Positions 1 through 8,038 of a stretch of DNA of 64,000 nt are shown here, piece after piece (positions within the stretch are counted from its first letter, which is position 1; every line of letters begins with the position of its first letter). The stretch covers positions 3,906,001 through 3,970,000 of the forward strand of contig OZ246983.1 in the NCBI GenBank assembly GCA_965232595.1. The letters are read 5' to 3'. Made by a program: the position numbers and the translations under genes. The notes under the pieces are model-generated. The model saw nothing but the letters and a program-made list of their open reading frames with translations. It searched no databases and had not been told where the DNA came from. This DNA comes from SZUA-309 sp965232595. GTDB taxonomy: Bacteria > Pseudomonadota > Gammaproteobacteria > Pseudomonadales > Azotimanducaceae.

Positions 1-741
1 GGCCAGGAGAACCACTGCCCCTGGATCGAGCGCGACGTCGGCATCGAGTTCGACAAGTGGGATTGCCCGGTGCTCGACGAGGACACCCTGCAGTCGTCGA
101 ACCCGAAGATCTTCTTCGGCGGCGACGCGGCGCTCGGGCCCGAGAACATCATCTGGGCTTCGGCCCACGCTCACAAAGCGGCGATCTCCATCCACCTTTA
201 CTGTCAGGGCAAAGATCTGAAAGCCGATCGGCCGCCGGAAGGGGTGAACCTGGTCAGCCAGAAGATGGGCGTGCACGAGTGGAGCTACGACAGCGAGCAC
301 GATCCGGCCGAGCGCTACCTGGTGCCGCACGTCGAGCTGAAGAAAGCCCTCTCGGATCGGAAGATCGAGGTGGAGCTCGGCTTCGACGAGGCGCTCGGCG
401 AGAAGGAAGCCCAGCGTTGCCTGAATTGTGATGTCCAGACCGTGTTTGCCGAGAAGCTCTGCATCGAGTGTGACGCCTGCGTCGACATATGCCCGATGGA
501 TTGCATCACCTTCATCGACAACGCCGAAGAGGAAGCGCTGCGCACCCGGCTGACCGCACCTGCGGGCAACCTCGAGCAGGATCTGTACGTGTCCGAGGAG
601 CTGAACACCGGCAGGGTGATGGTGAAGGACGAGGACGTTTGCGTGCACTGCGGTCTGTGCGCCGAGCGCTGTCCGACCAACGCCTGGGACATGCAGAAGT
701 CCGTATTTCATATTCCCCAACTGGGTTCCTACGCAGAATGA
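1..741 (+). CDS. FAD-dependent NAD(P)H oxidoreductase subunit with two 4Fe-4S clusters (5' end missing)
   Basis: The frame is open from base 1, so the N-terminus lies outside the window; 246 residues are visible. The first ~70 visible residues contain the FAD-contacting GGDAA motif of GltD-like pyridine-nucleotide oxidoreductases (glutamate synthase small subunit family), followed by a Trp-Ala-Ser-Ala-His stretch. The C-terminal third holds two bacterial ferredoxin-type cysteine motifs, CIECDACVDICPMDC and CVHCGLCAERCP, each expected to bind a 4Fe-4S cluster. The stop overlaps the start of the next gene as ATGA (738-741), so it is co-translated with the 2-oxoacid oxidoreductase alpha and beta genes. 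Inference: this subunit passes electrons between the oxidoreductase and NAD(P)(H) in place of a free ferredoxin. Family assignment is secure; the direction of electron flow is not shown by sequence. Confidence 0.88.
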   Translation, partial: GQENHCPWIERDVGIEFDKWDCPVLDEDTLQSSNPKIFFGGDAALGPENIIWASAHAHKAAISIHLYCQGKDLKADRPPEGVNLVSQKMGVHEWSYDSEHDPAERYLVPHVELKKALSDRKIEVELGFDEALGEKEAQRCLNCDVQTVFAEKLCIECDACVDICPMDCITFIDNAEEEALRTRLTAPAGNLEQDLYVSEELNTGRVMVKDEDVCVHCGLCAERCPTNAWDMQKSVFHIPQLGSYAE

Positions 742-2564
742 CGACTTACAACGACTTCGTGATCCGTTTCGCCAACGTCAACGGATCCGGATCCGCCTCG
801 GCCAACGGCATGTTTGCCAAGGCGCTCTTCCGTATGGGACTGCCGGTGGCGACCCGGAACATCTTCCCGTCGAACATTCAGGGCCTGCCAACCTGGTTCG
901 AGGTGCGGGTCAGCGAGAAGGGTTACCTCGGCCGCCGCGAAGGCGGGGTCGACATCATGGTGGCCATGAACGCGGAGACGTTCGTGGAAGACGTTGCCAG
1001 CGTGAAGCCGGGCGGTTACCTGGTGTTCGACAACACCAAGCCGCTGGCCACCCACCTGAAGCGGGACGACATCACCGAGATCGGCATCCCGTTGACCGAC
1101 CTGTTGCTCCCCGTGTTCACCGACATCAAGCAGCGTGGGCTGTTCAAGAACGTCACCTACCTGGGCGCGCTTGCGGCCCTGCTGAACATCGAGTTCGACG
1201 TGATCACCGGCATGGTGGCCAAGCAGTACAAAGGTAAGGACGCTCTGATCGCGCCGAACATTCAGGCGCTGGAGATCGGCCGGGATTACGCGCAGCAGTA
1301 TCTGCCCTGCCCGCTGCCGCATCAGGTGAAGCGGATGGAGGGCAACGGCGACAAGATCATGATCGATGGCAACACGGCCTGCGGGCTCGGCGCCATCTAC
1401 GGCGGGGCCACGGTCTGCGCCTGGTACCCGATCACGCCGTCCACGTCGGTGGCGGAAGCGTTCGAGCAGCACGCCAACAAGCTGCGGGTGGATCCGGAAT
1501 GCGGGCGCCGCCGCTTCGCCATCATTCAGGCGGAGGACGAGCTCTCGGCGATCGGCGTGGTGATCGGTGCCGGTTGGAATGGCGCCCGTTCGTTTACGGC
1601 CACCAGCGGCCCCGGCGTTTCCCTGATGACGGAGTTCCTCGGCCTGGCGTACTTTGCTGAGATCCCGGCCGTGCTCATCGACGTGCAGCGTTCGGGCCCA
1701 TCTACCGGGATGCCGACCCGGACCCAGCAGGGCGACCTGCTGTCATCCGCCTACGCCTCCCACGGCGACACCAAGCACGTGATGCTGTTCCCGTCGACGC
1801 CCAAGGAATGCTTCGACTTCACGGCGGATGCTTTCGATCTGGCCGACCGCCTGCAGACGCCCATCATCCTGATGACGGATCTGGAGCTCGGCATGAACGA
1901 CAACCTGTCCGAGCCGCTGGAGTGGGATGACAGCCGCGCCTATGACCGGGGCAAGGTCCTCGATGCGGAAGATCTGGAGAAGGTCGAGCGCTTCGGCCGC
2001 TACCTGGACGTGGATGGAGATGGCGTCGGCTACCGTACCTACCCGGGCACCCATCCAGAGAAGGGCGCCTTTTTCACCAGAGGCACGTCCAGGGATGAGT
2101 ACGCGGCTTACACCGAGTCCCCTGAGGCCTACGAGCAGAACATGGAACGGCTGCTGCTGAAGTGGCAGACGGCCGCCACCCTGGTGCCGAAGGCAGAGAT
2201 TCACAGTTCCGGGCAGCGGGCAGGCATTCTCTACTACGGCACCTCGGCGTTGCCGATGCAGGAAGCTCAGGACCTGCTGGCGGAAGAGGGCATCCATCTG
2301 GACACGCTGCGTGTTCGTGGTTTCCCCTTCGGCGCGGAGGTTTACGAGTTCATCGAGCAGCACGACTTCGTGTTCGTGGTGGATCAGAACCGGGACGGGC
2401 AGATGAAAACGCTGCTGGTGACCGAAGGCGAGCTAGACCCGGCCAAGCTGATCTCGGTGCTCTACTACGCCGGCCTGTCCATCTCCGCCGACACGATCCG
2501 CACCCAGGTGTCCGAATATTTCACAGCCCAGAAGCTGCCGAGGCTGACCGAGGTGAAGTCATGA
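738..2564 (+). CDS. korA: 2-oxoacid:acceptor oxidoreductase, gamma-alpha fusion subunit (KorA-like)
   Basis: 608 residues. The first ~190 residues match the gamma domain of pyruvate/2-oxoglutarate:ferredoxin oxidoreductases (N-terminal VNGSGSASANGMFAKAL), and from about residue 210 the alpha domain begins with GNTACGLGAIYGGA and WYPITPSTS, the alpha-subunit pyrimidine-binding region. The enzyme oxidatively decarboxylates a 2-oxoacid with CoA and TPP to the acyl-CoA. I chose ATG 738, which overlaps the upstream stop, rather than an in-frame upstream ATG at 489 that lies inside the preceding gene. The stop overlaps the beta gene start (ATGA at 2561). Substrate (2-oxoglutarate versus pyruvate or branched-chain) cannot be settled from sequence alone; the fused gamma-alpha plus beta layout is most often annotated as the 2-oxoglutarate type. 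Confidence 0.9.
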   Translation: MTTYNDFVIRFANVNGSGSASANGMFAKALFRMGLPVATRNIFPSNIQGLPTWFEVRVSEKGYLGRREGGVDIMVAMNAETFVEDVASVKPGGYLVFDNTKPLATHLKRDDITEIGIPLTDLLLPVFTDIKQRGLFKNVTYLGALAALLNIEFDVITGMVAKQYKGKDALIAPNIQALEIGRDYAQQYLPCPLPHQVKRMEGNGDKIMIDGNTACGLGAIYGGATVCAWYPITPSTSVAEAFEQHANKLRVDPECGRRRFAIIQAEDELSAIGVVIGAGWNGARSFTATSGPGVSLMTEFLGLAYFAEIPAVLIDVQRSGPSTGMPTRTQQGDLLSSAYASHGDTKHVMLFPSTPKECFDFTADAFDLADRLQTPIILMTDLELGMNDNLSEPLEWDDSRAYDRGKVLDAEDLEKVERFGRYLDVDGDGVGYRTYPGTHPEKGAFFTRGTSRDEYAAYTESPEAYEQNMERLLLKWQTAATLVPKAEIHSSGQRAGILYYGTSALPMQEAQDLLAEEGIHLDTLRVRGFPFGAEVYEFIEQHDFVFVVDQNRDGQMKTLLVTEGELDPAKLISVLYYAGLSISADTIRTQVSEYFTAQKLPRLTEVKS

Positions 2565-3616
2565 CCTTCGTTACCAAACCCAGAGTTCATCACCCCAACC
2601 TGCCGGTCAACGAGATCGGCCTGACGCGACGGGACTACGAAGGCCCGGTGTCGACCCTGTGCGCAGGCTGCGGACACGACTCGGTCTCCGCGGCGATCGT
2701 TCAGGCCTGCGCGGAGCTGTCGCTGCCGCCGCACAAGTTCGCAAAGATCTCCGGTATTGGCTGCTCGTCGAAAACGCCGAGCTACTTCCTCTCAAAGTCC
2801 CATGGCTTCAACTCCGTGCACGGACGGATGCCGTCCGTCGCCACGGGCGCGAACCTGGCGAACCGCGAGCTTTACTGCATCGGCGTGTCGGGAGACGGCG
2901 ATACCGCCTCCATCGGCCTCGGCCAGTTCGCGCACATCGTTCGTCGCCGCATCAACATGCTCTACATCGTCGACAACAACGGCACCTACGGCCTGACCAA
3001 GGGTCAGTTCTCCGCCACCAACGACAAGGGCTCCACCTCGAAGAAGGGCCTGCCGAACCTTTATGAGCCCATCGACGTGGTCTCCATGGCGCTGCAGATC
3101 GGCGCCAGCTTCGTTGCGCGCAGCTTCTCCGGCGACAAGCGGCAGCTGGTGCCGCTGATCAAGGCGGGCCTGATGCACAAGGGCTTCGCCTTCATCGACG
3201 TGATCTCTCCCTGCGTGGCCTTCAACAACCACAACGGTTCCACCAAGAGCTACGACTACGTGCGCGATCACTCGGAGACGGTGACCGTTTCCGATTTCTT
3301 CATGCCTCAGGACGAGATCACCGTGGACTACGACCCCGGTACCTCGGAAGCCGTGAATATGCCCGACGGCTCAACGCTGCGGCTGCACAAGCTCGATGAG
3401 GGTTTCGACGTGCATGACCGGGTGAAGTCACTGAACTACGTGCAGACCCGGCAGGCCGAAGGCGAGGTGGTCACCGGGCTCCTCTACGTGGACCCGGATG
3501 CCTCTGATTGCCACGAGGTGCTGGACACGGTGCAGCGGCCCCTGAACGAGCTCGAAGAAGCCGAGCTCTGCCCGGGCAACGACGCGCTGCAGGCCATCAA
3601 CGAGAGCTTCCGCTAA
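2561..3616 (+). CDS. korB: 2-oxoacid:acceptor oxidoreductase, beta subunit (KorB-like)
   Basis: 351 residues, the usual length for KorB. CAGCGHDS near residue 30 is the conserved beta-subunit Cys-x-x-Cys region. The TPP/Mg2+-binding motif GDGDTASIGLGQF followed by NMLYIVDNNGTYGLTKGQ is present near residues 110-150. This subunit carries thiamine diphosphate and the catalytic 4Fe-4S cluster. It is the last gene of a three-gene unit whose members overlap by 4 nt each, which implies 1:1:1 coupled translation. A 127-bp gap containing a promoter separates it from the GAPDH-like gene. Confidence 0.9.
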   Translation: MTFVTKPRVHHPNLPVNEIGLTRRDYEGPVSTLCAGCGHDSVSAAIVQACAELSLPPHKFAKISGIGCSSKTPSYFLSKSHGFNSVHGRMPSVATGANLANRELYCIGVSGDGDTASIGLGQFAHIVRRRINMLYIVDNNGTYGLTKGQFSATNDKGSTSKKGLPNLYEPIDVVSMALQIGASFVARSFSGDKRQLVPLIKAGLMHKGFAFIDVISPCVAFNNHNGSTKSYDYVRDHSETVTVSDFFMPQDEITVDYDPGTSEAVNMPDGSTLRLHKLDEGFDVHDRVKSLNYVQTRQAEGEVVTGLLYVDPDASDCHEVLDTVQRPLNELEEAELCPGNDALQAINESFR

Positions 3617-3685
3617 GAGCCAGCAGAGCACGCCGGTGTCAGGGGAAGCCCTTACATCGGCATGCATCGTTTTGCACGCTAGATG

Positions 3686-3714
3686 TTGCTCTGCACAACT
3701 CGAATCACGATAAT
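3686..3714 (+). promoter_or_regulatory. sigma70-type promoter for the GAPDH-like gene
   Basis: TTGCTC (3686-3691), a 17-bp spacer and GATAAT (3709-3714) give a near-consensus promoter. The predicted transcript starts near 3721, about 23 nt before ATG 3744. It sits in the only gap between korB and the GAPDH-like gene. Confidence 0.6.
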
Positions 3715-3743
3715 ACGCGCCCTCAAATCCCTGAGGACTGGCT

Positions 3744-5216
3744 GTGGCCCTACCGAGTCTCGACGACTACTTCCCCGACTGGAAAGAACGTGAAGCCCTG
3801 GCGGAGGCGATGATCCCGATCATCGGCCGTCTGTACCGTCGCAACGTGGTTTCCTACTGCTACGGACGCGCCCTGTACAACCAGAGCGTGATCCAGATCA
3901 TGAAGACCCATCGCTACGTCCGGCAGCTGCAACCGGGCAACGAGTTGTCCGAGTTCGAGAGCTACCCGATCCTGGAAGCGCTGTCGCAGCTGGATCTGGG
4001 GCCGTCGCACATCGACGTTGGCAAGCTGGCCAACAAGTTCATGGAAGAGTCCGAGTCCACCGGGATCACGCCCCTGGAATTCTGCGAGCGGGAGTGTGCC
4101 GAGGTGGTTGGCCGTCACGTGCCGCCGCTGGAAAAGCCTCAGGACGTGGTGCTCTACGGTTTCGGTCGGATCGGCCGGCTGCTCGCCAGGCTGCTGGTCG
4201 AAAAGACCGGCAGCGGCCATCAGCTGCGGCTGCGCGCCATCGTGGTCCGGGCAGGCAAGGATGACGACCTGGTCAAGCGGGCGTCACTGCTGCGTCGCGA
4301 CTCCGTGCACGGCAGCTTCCAGGGCACGCTCAGGGTCGACGAAGAGAACCAGTGCATCATCGCCAACGGCAACGTGGTGAAGATCATCTACGCCAACTCT
4401 CCCGCTGACGTGGATTACACCGCCTACGGGATCGAGGACGCGATCATCATCGACAACACCGGCGCCTGGCGCGACGAAGTCGGCCTCGGTGAGCACCTCA
4501 AGGCCAAAGGCGCTGCGAAGGTGGCCCTGACGGCACCCGGCAAAGGTTCGATCAAGAACATCGTGTCCGGCATCAACTCCAGTGACATCTCTCAGGACGA
4601 TCAGATCCTGGCAGCCGCTTCCTGCACCACCAATGCCATCGTGCCGGTGATGAAGGCGATGAACGATCACTTCGGGATCGCCTCCGGCCACATGGAAACG
4701 GTGCATGCCTACACGCCTGACCAGAACCTGCTGGACAACTACCACAAGAAGAACCGCCGTGGCCGTGGCGCACCGCTGAACATGGTGATCACGGAAACCG
4801 GTGCTTCCTCGGCTGTCGTCAAGCTCCTTCCCGAGCTGGACGGCAAGCTGACCGGCAATGCGATCCGGGTACCGACGCCGGACGTTTCTCTGGCCATCCT
4901 GAACCTGACGCTCGAGCGGGACACCACGGAAGAAGAGGTCACCGACTACCTCCGCGATGTGTCCATGCACTCGGACATGCAGCGGCAGATCGACTTCACC
5001 ACCTCGCCTGACGTGGTTTCCAGCGATTTTGTCGGCAACCGGCATGCCTGCGTCATCGACGGCACGGCGACCATCGTCAAGGATCGGCAGGTGGTGCTCT
5101 ACGTCTGGTACGACAACGAGTTCGGCTATGCCTGCCAGGTTGTGCGTGTGGTGCAGCGCTGGGCCGGGATCTCCTACCCGCTGATCCCTCAGGACGTGGT
5201 GAAGCAGGGCTTCTAA
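3744..5216 (+). CDS. Glyceraldehyde-3-phosphate dehydrogenase-like protein, long form
   Basis: 490 residues against ~330 for classical GAPDH; the extra ~130 residues form an N-terminal extension without a recognisable motif. The Rossmann glycine motif GFGRIGRLLARLL starts near residue 138, and the active-site signature ASCTTNAIVPV places the catalytic cysteine at residue 294; the WYDNEFGYACQVVR C-terminal signature is intact. The enzyme should interconvert glyceraldehyde-3-phosphate and 1,3-bisphosphoglycerate with NAD(P)+. The same long-form GAPDH stands beside the nqr operon in Pseudomonas aeruginosa, so position supports homology. It has its own promoter and a downstream hairpin. Which direction it works in (glycolytic or gluconeogenic) is unknown. 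Confidence 0.88.
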   Translation: MALPSLDDYFPDWKEREALAEAMIPIIGRLYRRNVVSYCYGRALYNQSVIQIMKTHRYVRQLQPGNELSEFESYPILEALSQLDLGPSHIDVGKLANKFMEESESTGITPLEFCERECAEVVGRHVPPLEKPQDVVLYGFGRIGRLLARLLVEKTGSGHQLRLRAIVVRAGKDDDLVKRASLLRRDSVHGSFQGTLRVDEENQCIIANGNVVKIIYANSPADVDYTAYGIEDAIIIDNTGAWRDEVGLGEHLKAKGAAKVALTAPGKGSIKNIVSGINSSDISQDDQILAAASCTTNAIVPVMKAMNDHFGIASGHMETVHAYTPDQNLLDNYHKKNRRGRGAPLNMVITETGASSAVVKLLPELDGKLTGNAIRVPTPDVSLAILNLTLERDTTEEEVTDYLRDVSMHSDMQRQIDFTTSPDVVSSDFVGNRHACVIDGTATIVKDRQVVLYVWYDNEFGYACQVVRVVQRWAGISYPLIPQDVVKQGF

Positions 5217-5237
5217 GGGAAATCCCCCATCCGATAA

Positions 5238-5267
5238 AGCGGCCGAAAGGCCGCGAAAACGGCCGCT
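5238..5267 (+). terminator. Hairpin(s) after the GAPDH-like gene, candidate terminator
   Basis: GCGGCC-GAAA-GGCCGC (5239-5254) forms a 6-bp stem with a GAAA tetraloop 22 nt after the stop codon. A second GGCCGCT copy at 5261-5267 can instead pair with AGCGGCC at 5238-5244, so two mutually exclusive structures exist. There is no T-tract, so intrinsic termination is not assured. Confidence 0.4.
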
Positions 5268-5272
5268 AGACG

Positions 5273-5301
5273 TTGGCAAGGGCAGGGCACGACACTATAA
5301 T
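5273..5301 (+). promoter_or_regulatory. sigma70-type promoter of the nqr operon
   Basis: TTGGCA (5273-5278), exactly 17 bp, then a perfect TATAAT (5296-5301). It is the best promoter match noticed in the window and is oriented toward nqrA. The predicted start near 5308 leaves a leader of about 205 nt. Confidence 0.7.
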
Positions 5302-5514
5302 TCGCGTGGCCTGCCGAGGTACGCAAGCGTTCCCGCCGACGAAACCTCTCGAGCCGATTTTCTCGCTGATCTTGCGAGGCTAGTTCGCTAAGAACTCAGC
5401 CCCGTACGGCCGGCGGTAGCCTGCATTCCGTGCCAGCTCAGATGAGCACGGGGCAGGGCCGATCCATGAAACCGATCGACAAGTCGATCACTAGAACGCG
5501 ATCAAAAGCTCATC
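5302..5514 (+). promoter_or_regulatory. Long 5' leader of the nqr operon
   Basis: About 205 untranslated nucleotides precede nqrA. They contain CCGTGC/GCACGG (5428-5433 with 5446-5451) enclosing GCTCA/TGAGC, and a GATCGAC/GTCGATC dyad near 5475-5490. The nqrA ATG at 5515 has no clear Shine-Dalgarno sequence. I do not recognise a known riboswitch class; that the leader regulates anything is inference. Confidence 0.3.
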
Positions 5515-6849
5515 ATGATAAGAATCAAGAAAGGTCTCGACCTGCCAATCTCCGGAAAGCCGGAAGCGGTGGTCGAAGACGCCCGCGCCGTGCGTACGGT
5601 GGCGGTGCTCGGGGAAGACTTCCCGGGCATGAAACCAACCATGCTGGTCCAGGAAGGGGATGAGGTCAGCCTCGGCCAGCCGCTCTTCTCGGACAAGAAA
5701 AACGACGGCGTGGTCTTCACCGCCCCCGCCAAAGGGCGGATCAGCAGCATCAACCGCGGCGCCAAGCGGGCGCTGCTGTCCGTGGTCATCGACGTGGACG
5801 CCGGTGCGGAAGCCGAAGTGCAGGTGATTGAGCCGGCCGAGATCGGCTCGCTCGGTGCTGAGCAGATCACGGACGCGTTGGTGAAGACCGGCTTGTGGAC
5901 GGCGCTGCGCACCCGGCCGTTCGCCAAGGTGCCGGCCATCGGCTCAAAGCCGAACTCGATCTTCGTGACCGCCATCGATACCAACCCGCTGGCCGGAGAC
6001 CCGGCGGTGGTGATCGCCCAGGCGCCGGATGCGTTTACCGCCGGCCTGGACGTGCTGGCGAAGCTGACCGACGGGCCGGTACACGTCTGCAAGGCAGAGG
6101 GTAGCGACGTTCCTGCCGGCCCCGCCCAGGTCCATGAGTTCAGCGGCATCCATCCGGCGGGCCTGCCGGGCACGCACATCCACTTCATCGATCCGGTCAA
6201 CGACGCCAAGACGGTCTGGTATCTGAGCTATCAGGACGTGATGGCCATCGGCTATCTGTTCTCGACCGGCAAGCTGAACAACTCCCGGGTGGTTGCGATC
6301 GGCGGCCCGGGTGCCGAGAAGCCACGCATGTTGCGAACCGTGCTCGGTGCCAGCCTGGAAGAGCTCACCGCGGGCGAGCTCGACGGCGCCGACAACCGGG
6401 TGATTTCCGGTTCCGTGTTCTCCGGCCGGGGCGCCGAGTCACCCACCGCCTTCCTCGGCCGCTACCACCTGCAGGTGTCCGTGCTGCCGGAAGACAAGGA
6501 GCGGCGGCTGATCGGCTACCTGACCCCGGGCCTGAACAAACACTCCGTGTTCCCCATCTACCTGTCCAAGTGGCTGGGCGAAAAGAAGATTTCCTTCTCC
6601 ACCACCACCAACGGCAGCCAGCGCGGCATGGTGCCCATCGGCACCTACGAGCAGGTGATGCCGCTGGACATCCTGCCGACGCAGCTCCTGCGGGCGTTGC
6701 TGGTCGGCGATCTGGATACGGCGATCGCGCTGGGTTGCCTGGAGCTGGACGAGGACGACATAGCGCTGTGCACCTACGCGTGCCCGGCAAAGTACGAATA
6801 CGGGCCGGTGCTGCGCGCCGTGCTCGACACCATTGAGAAGGAGGGCTGA
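5515..6849 (+). CDS. nqrA: Na+-translocating NADH:quinone reductase subunit A
   Basis: 444 residues, normal NqrA length. The N-terminus MIRIKKGLDLPISG is the family signature, followed by the barrel-sandwich region (IGSLGAEQ, GLWTALRTRPFAKVP) and the C-terminal CTYACPAKYEYGPVLR segment. NqrA is the peripheral cytoplasmic subunit of the six-subunit Na+ pump that oxidises NADH, reduces ubiquinone and exports sodium. It is the first gene of nqrABCDEF. ATG 5515 is chosen because it gives the family N-terminus, despite a weak ribosome-binding site. Confidence 0.95.
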   Translation: MIRIKKGLDLPISGKPEAVVEDARAVRTVAVLGEDFPGMKPTMLVQEGDEVSLGQPLFSDKKNDGVVFTAPAKGRISSINRGAKRALLSVVIDVDAGAEAEVQVIEPAEIGSLGAEQITDALVKTGLWTALRTRPFAKVPAIGSKPNSIFVTAIDTNPLAGDPAVVIAQAPDAFTAGLDVLAKLTDGPVHVCKAEGSDVPAGPAQVHEFSGIHPAGLPGTHIHFIDPVNDAKTVWYLSYQDVMAIGYLFSTGKLNNSRVVAIGGPGAEKPRMLRTVLGASLEELTAGELDGADNRVISGSVFSGRGAESPTAFLGRYHLQVSVLPEDKERRLIGYLTPGLNKHSVFPIYLSKWLGEKKISFSTTTNGSQRGMVPIGTYEQVMPLDILPTQLLRALLVGDLDTAIALGCLELDEDDIALCTYACPAKYEYGPVLRAVLDTIEKEG

Positions 6850-6850
6850 A

Positions 6851-8038
6851 GTGAGCATCCGCTCAATGATGGACAAGATCGCGCCGAACTTTGAGAAGGG
6901 CGGCAAGCTGGAAAAGCTGTACCCGCTGTTCGAAGCGATCGACACCGCACTCTACACGCCGGGACACGTCACCCACCGGGCCTCTCACGTTCGCGATGGC
7001 CTGGACCTGAAGCGGATCATGATGACCGTCTGGCTCTGCGCCTTCATACCCGGTCTGACCGGCGCCTACTTCGTCGGCCTGCAGGCCAACGAAGCCATGG
7101 CCGCCCTCGGCATGACCAGCGCCGACAATTGGCGGGCGATCTTCCTCGACGTGCTGATCAGCTACAACGCCGCCAGCCCCTGGGACAACCTCGTGCACGG
7201 CCTGGCGTACTTCCTGCCGCTGTACATCGTGGTGTTCGGCGCCGGCATCACGTTTGAAGTCTGGTTTGCGTCCAAACGCGGCCACGAGGTGAACGAGGGC
7301 TTTTTCGTAACCAGCATCCTCTTCACCCTGACCCTGCCGCCGGGCACGCCGCTGTGGATGGCCGCCCTCGGCATCATCTTCGGGGTGGTGATCGGCAAGG
7401 AAGTGTTTGGCGGTACCGGCAAGAACTTCCTCAATCCGGCGCTCACCGGCCGGGCGTTCCTGTACTTCGCTTACCCGGCGCAGATGTCCGGCGACGCGGT
7501 CTGGGTTGCCGTGGACGGCTACACCGCCGCCACCTCGCTCGGCACCGCGGTGCTTGGCGAGGGCTACGGCTACGCCTGGTGGGACGCCTTCATCGGCTAC
7601 ATCCCGGGCTCGATCGGAGAAACCTCAACGCTTGCCATTGCGCTGGCGGCGGTGATCCTGATGGCCAGCCGGATCGCCTCCTGGCGGATCATCCTCGGCT
7701 GCGTGATCGGCCTGTTCCTCGGCACCGCCATGTTCAACCTGATCGGCTCGGATACGAACCCCATGTTCGCCATCCCGCCGGAGTGGCACCTGGTCATGGG
7801 CGGCTTCGCCTTTGGCGCGGTGTTCATGGCCACCGACCCGGTGTCGGCCGCCATGACCAACCGGGGACGACTCATATACGGAATACTCATCGGCTTCACC
7901 TGCATCCTGATCCGGGTGGTCAACCCGGCGTTCCCGGAAGGCATGATGCTGGCGATCCTGTTCGGCAACCTGTTTGCGCCGCTGATCGATCACTTCGTGG
8001 TGCAATCCAACATCAAGCGGAGGCTGGCTCGTGTCTGA
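6851..8038 (+). CDS. nqrB: Na+-translocating NADH:quinone reductase subunit B
   Basis: 395 residues from GTG 6851, which has a strong AGGAGG seven bases upstream; an in-frame ATG at 6833 lies inside nqrA and lacks a site. Multiple membrane segments are visible (residues ~50-75, ~120-140, ~155-190, ~260-390). NqrB carries covalent FMN and riboflavin. The expected flavinylation site reads DGYTAAT with acceptor Thr228; other family members usually show Ser/Thr-Gly-Ala-Thr here, so the second position (Ala for Gly) is unusual. It ends 8 bases into nqrC. Confidence 0.94.
   Translation: MSIRSMMDKIAPNFEKGGKLEKLYPLFEAIDTALYTPGHVTHRASHVRDGLDLKRIMMTVWLCAFIPGLTGAYFVGLQANEAMAALGMTSADNWRAIFLDVLISYNAASPWDNLVHGLAYFLPLYIVVFGAGITFEVWFASKRGHEVNEGFFVTSILFTLTLPPGTPLWMAALGIIFGVVIGKEVFGGTGKNFLNPALTGRAFLYFAYPAQMSGDAVWVAVDGYTAATSLGTAVLGEGYGYAWWDAFIGYIPGSIGETSTLAIALAAVILMASRIASWRIILGCVIGLFLGTAMFNLIGSDTNPMFAIPPEWHLVMGGFAFGAVFMATDPVSAAMTNRGRLIYGILIGFTCILIRVVNPAFPEGMMLAILFGNLFAPLIDHFVVQSNIKRRLARV

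Noticed and set aside
489..737. An earlier start for the gamma-alpha subunit
   Set aside because: This in-frame stretch lies within the upstream gene; the ATG at 738 with ATGA coupling gives the family N-terminus.
5430..5663. A frame ahead of and overlapping nqrA as a possible leader peptide
   Set aside because: It overlaps nqrA out of frame by ~150 bp, with arginine-rich content typical of off-frame GC-rich DNA; no leader-peptide pattern was found.
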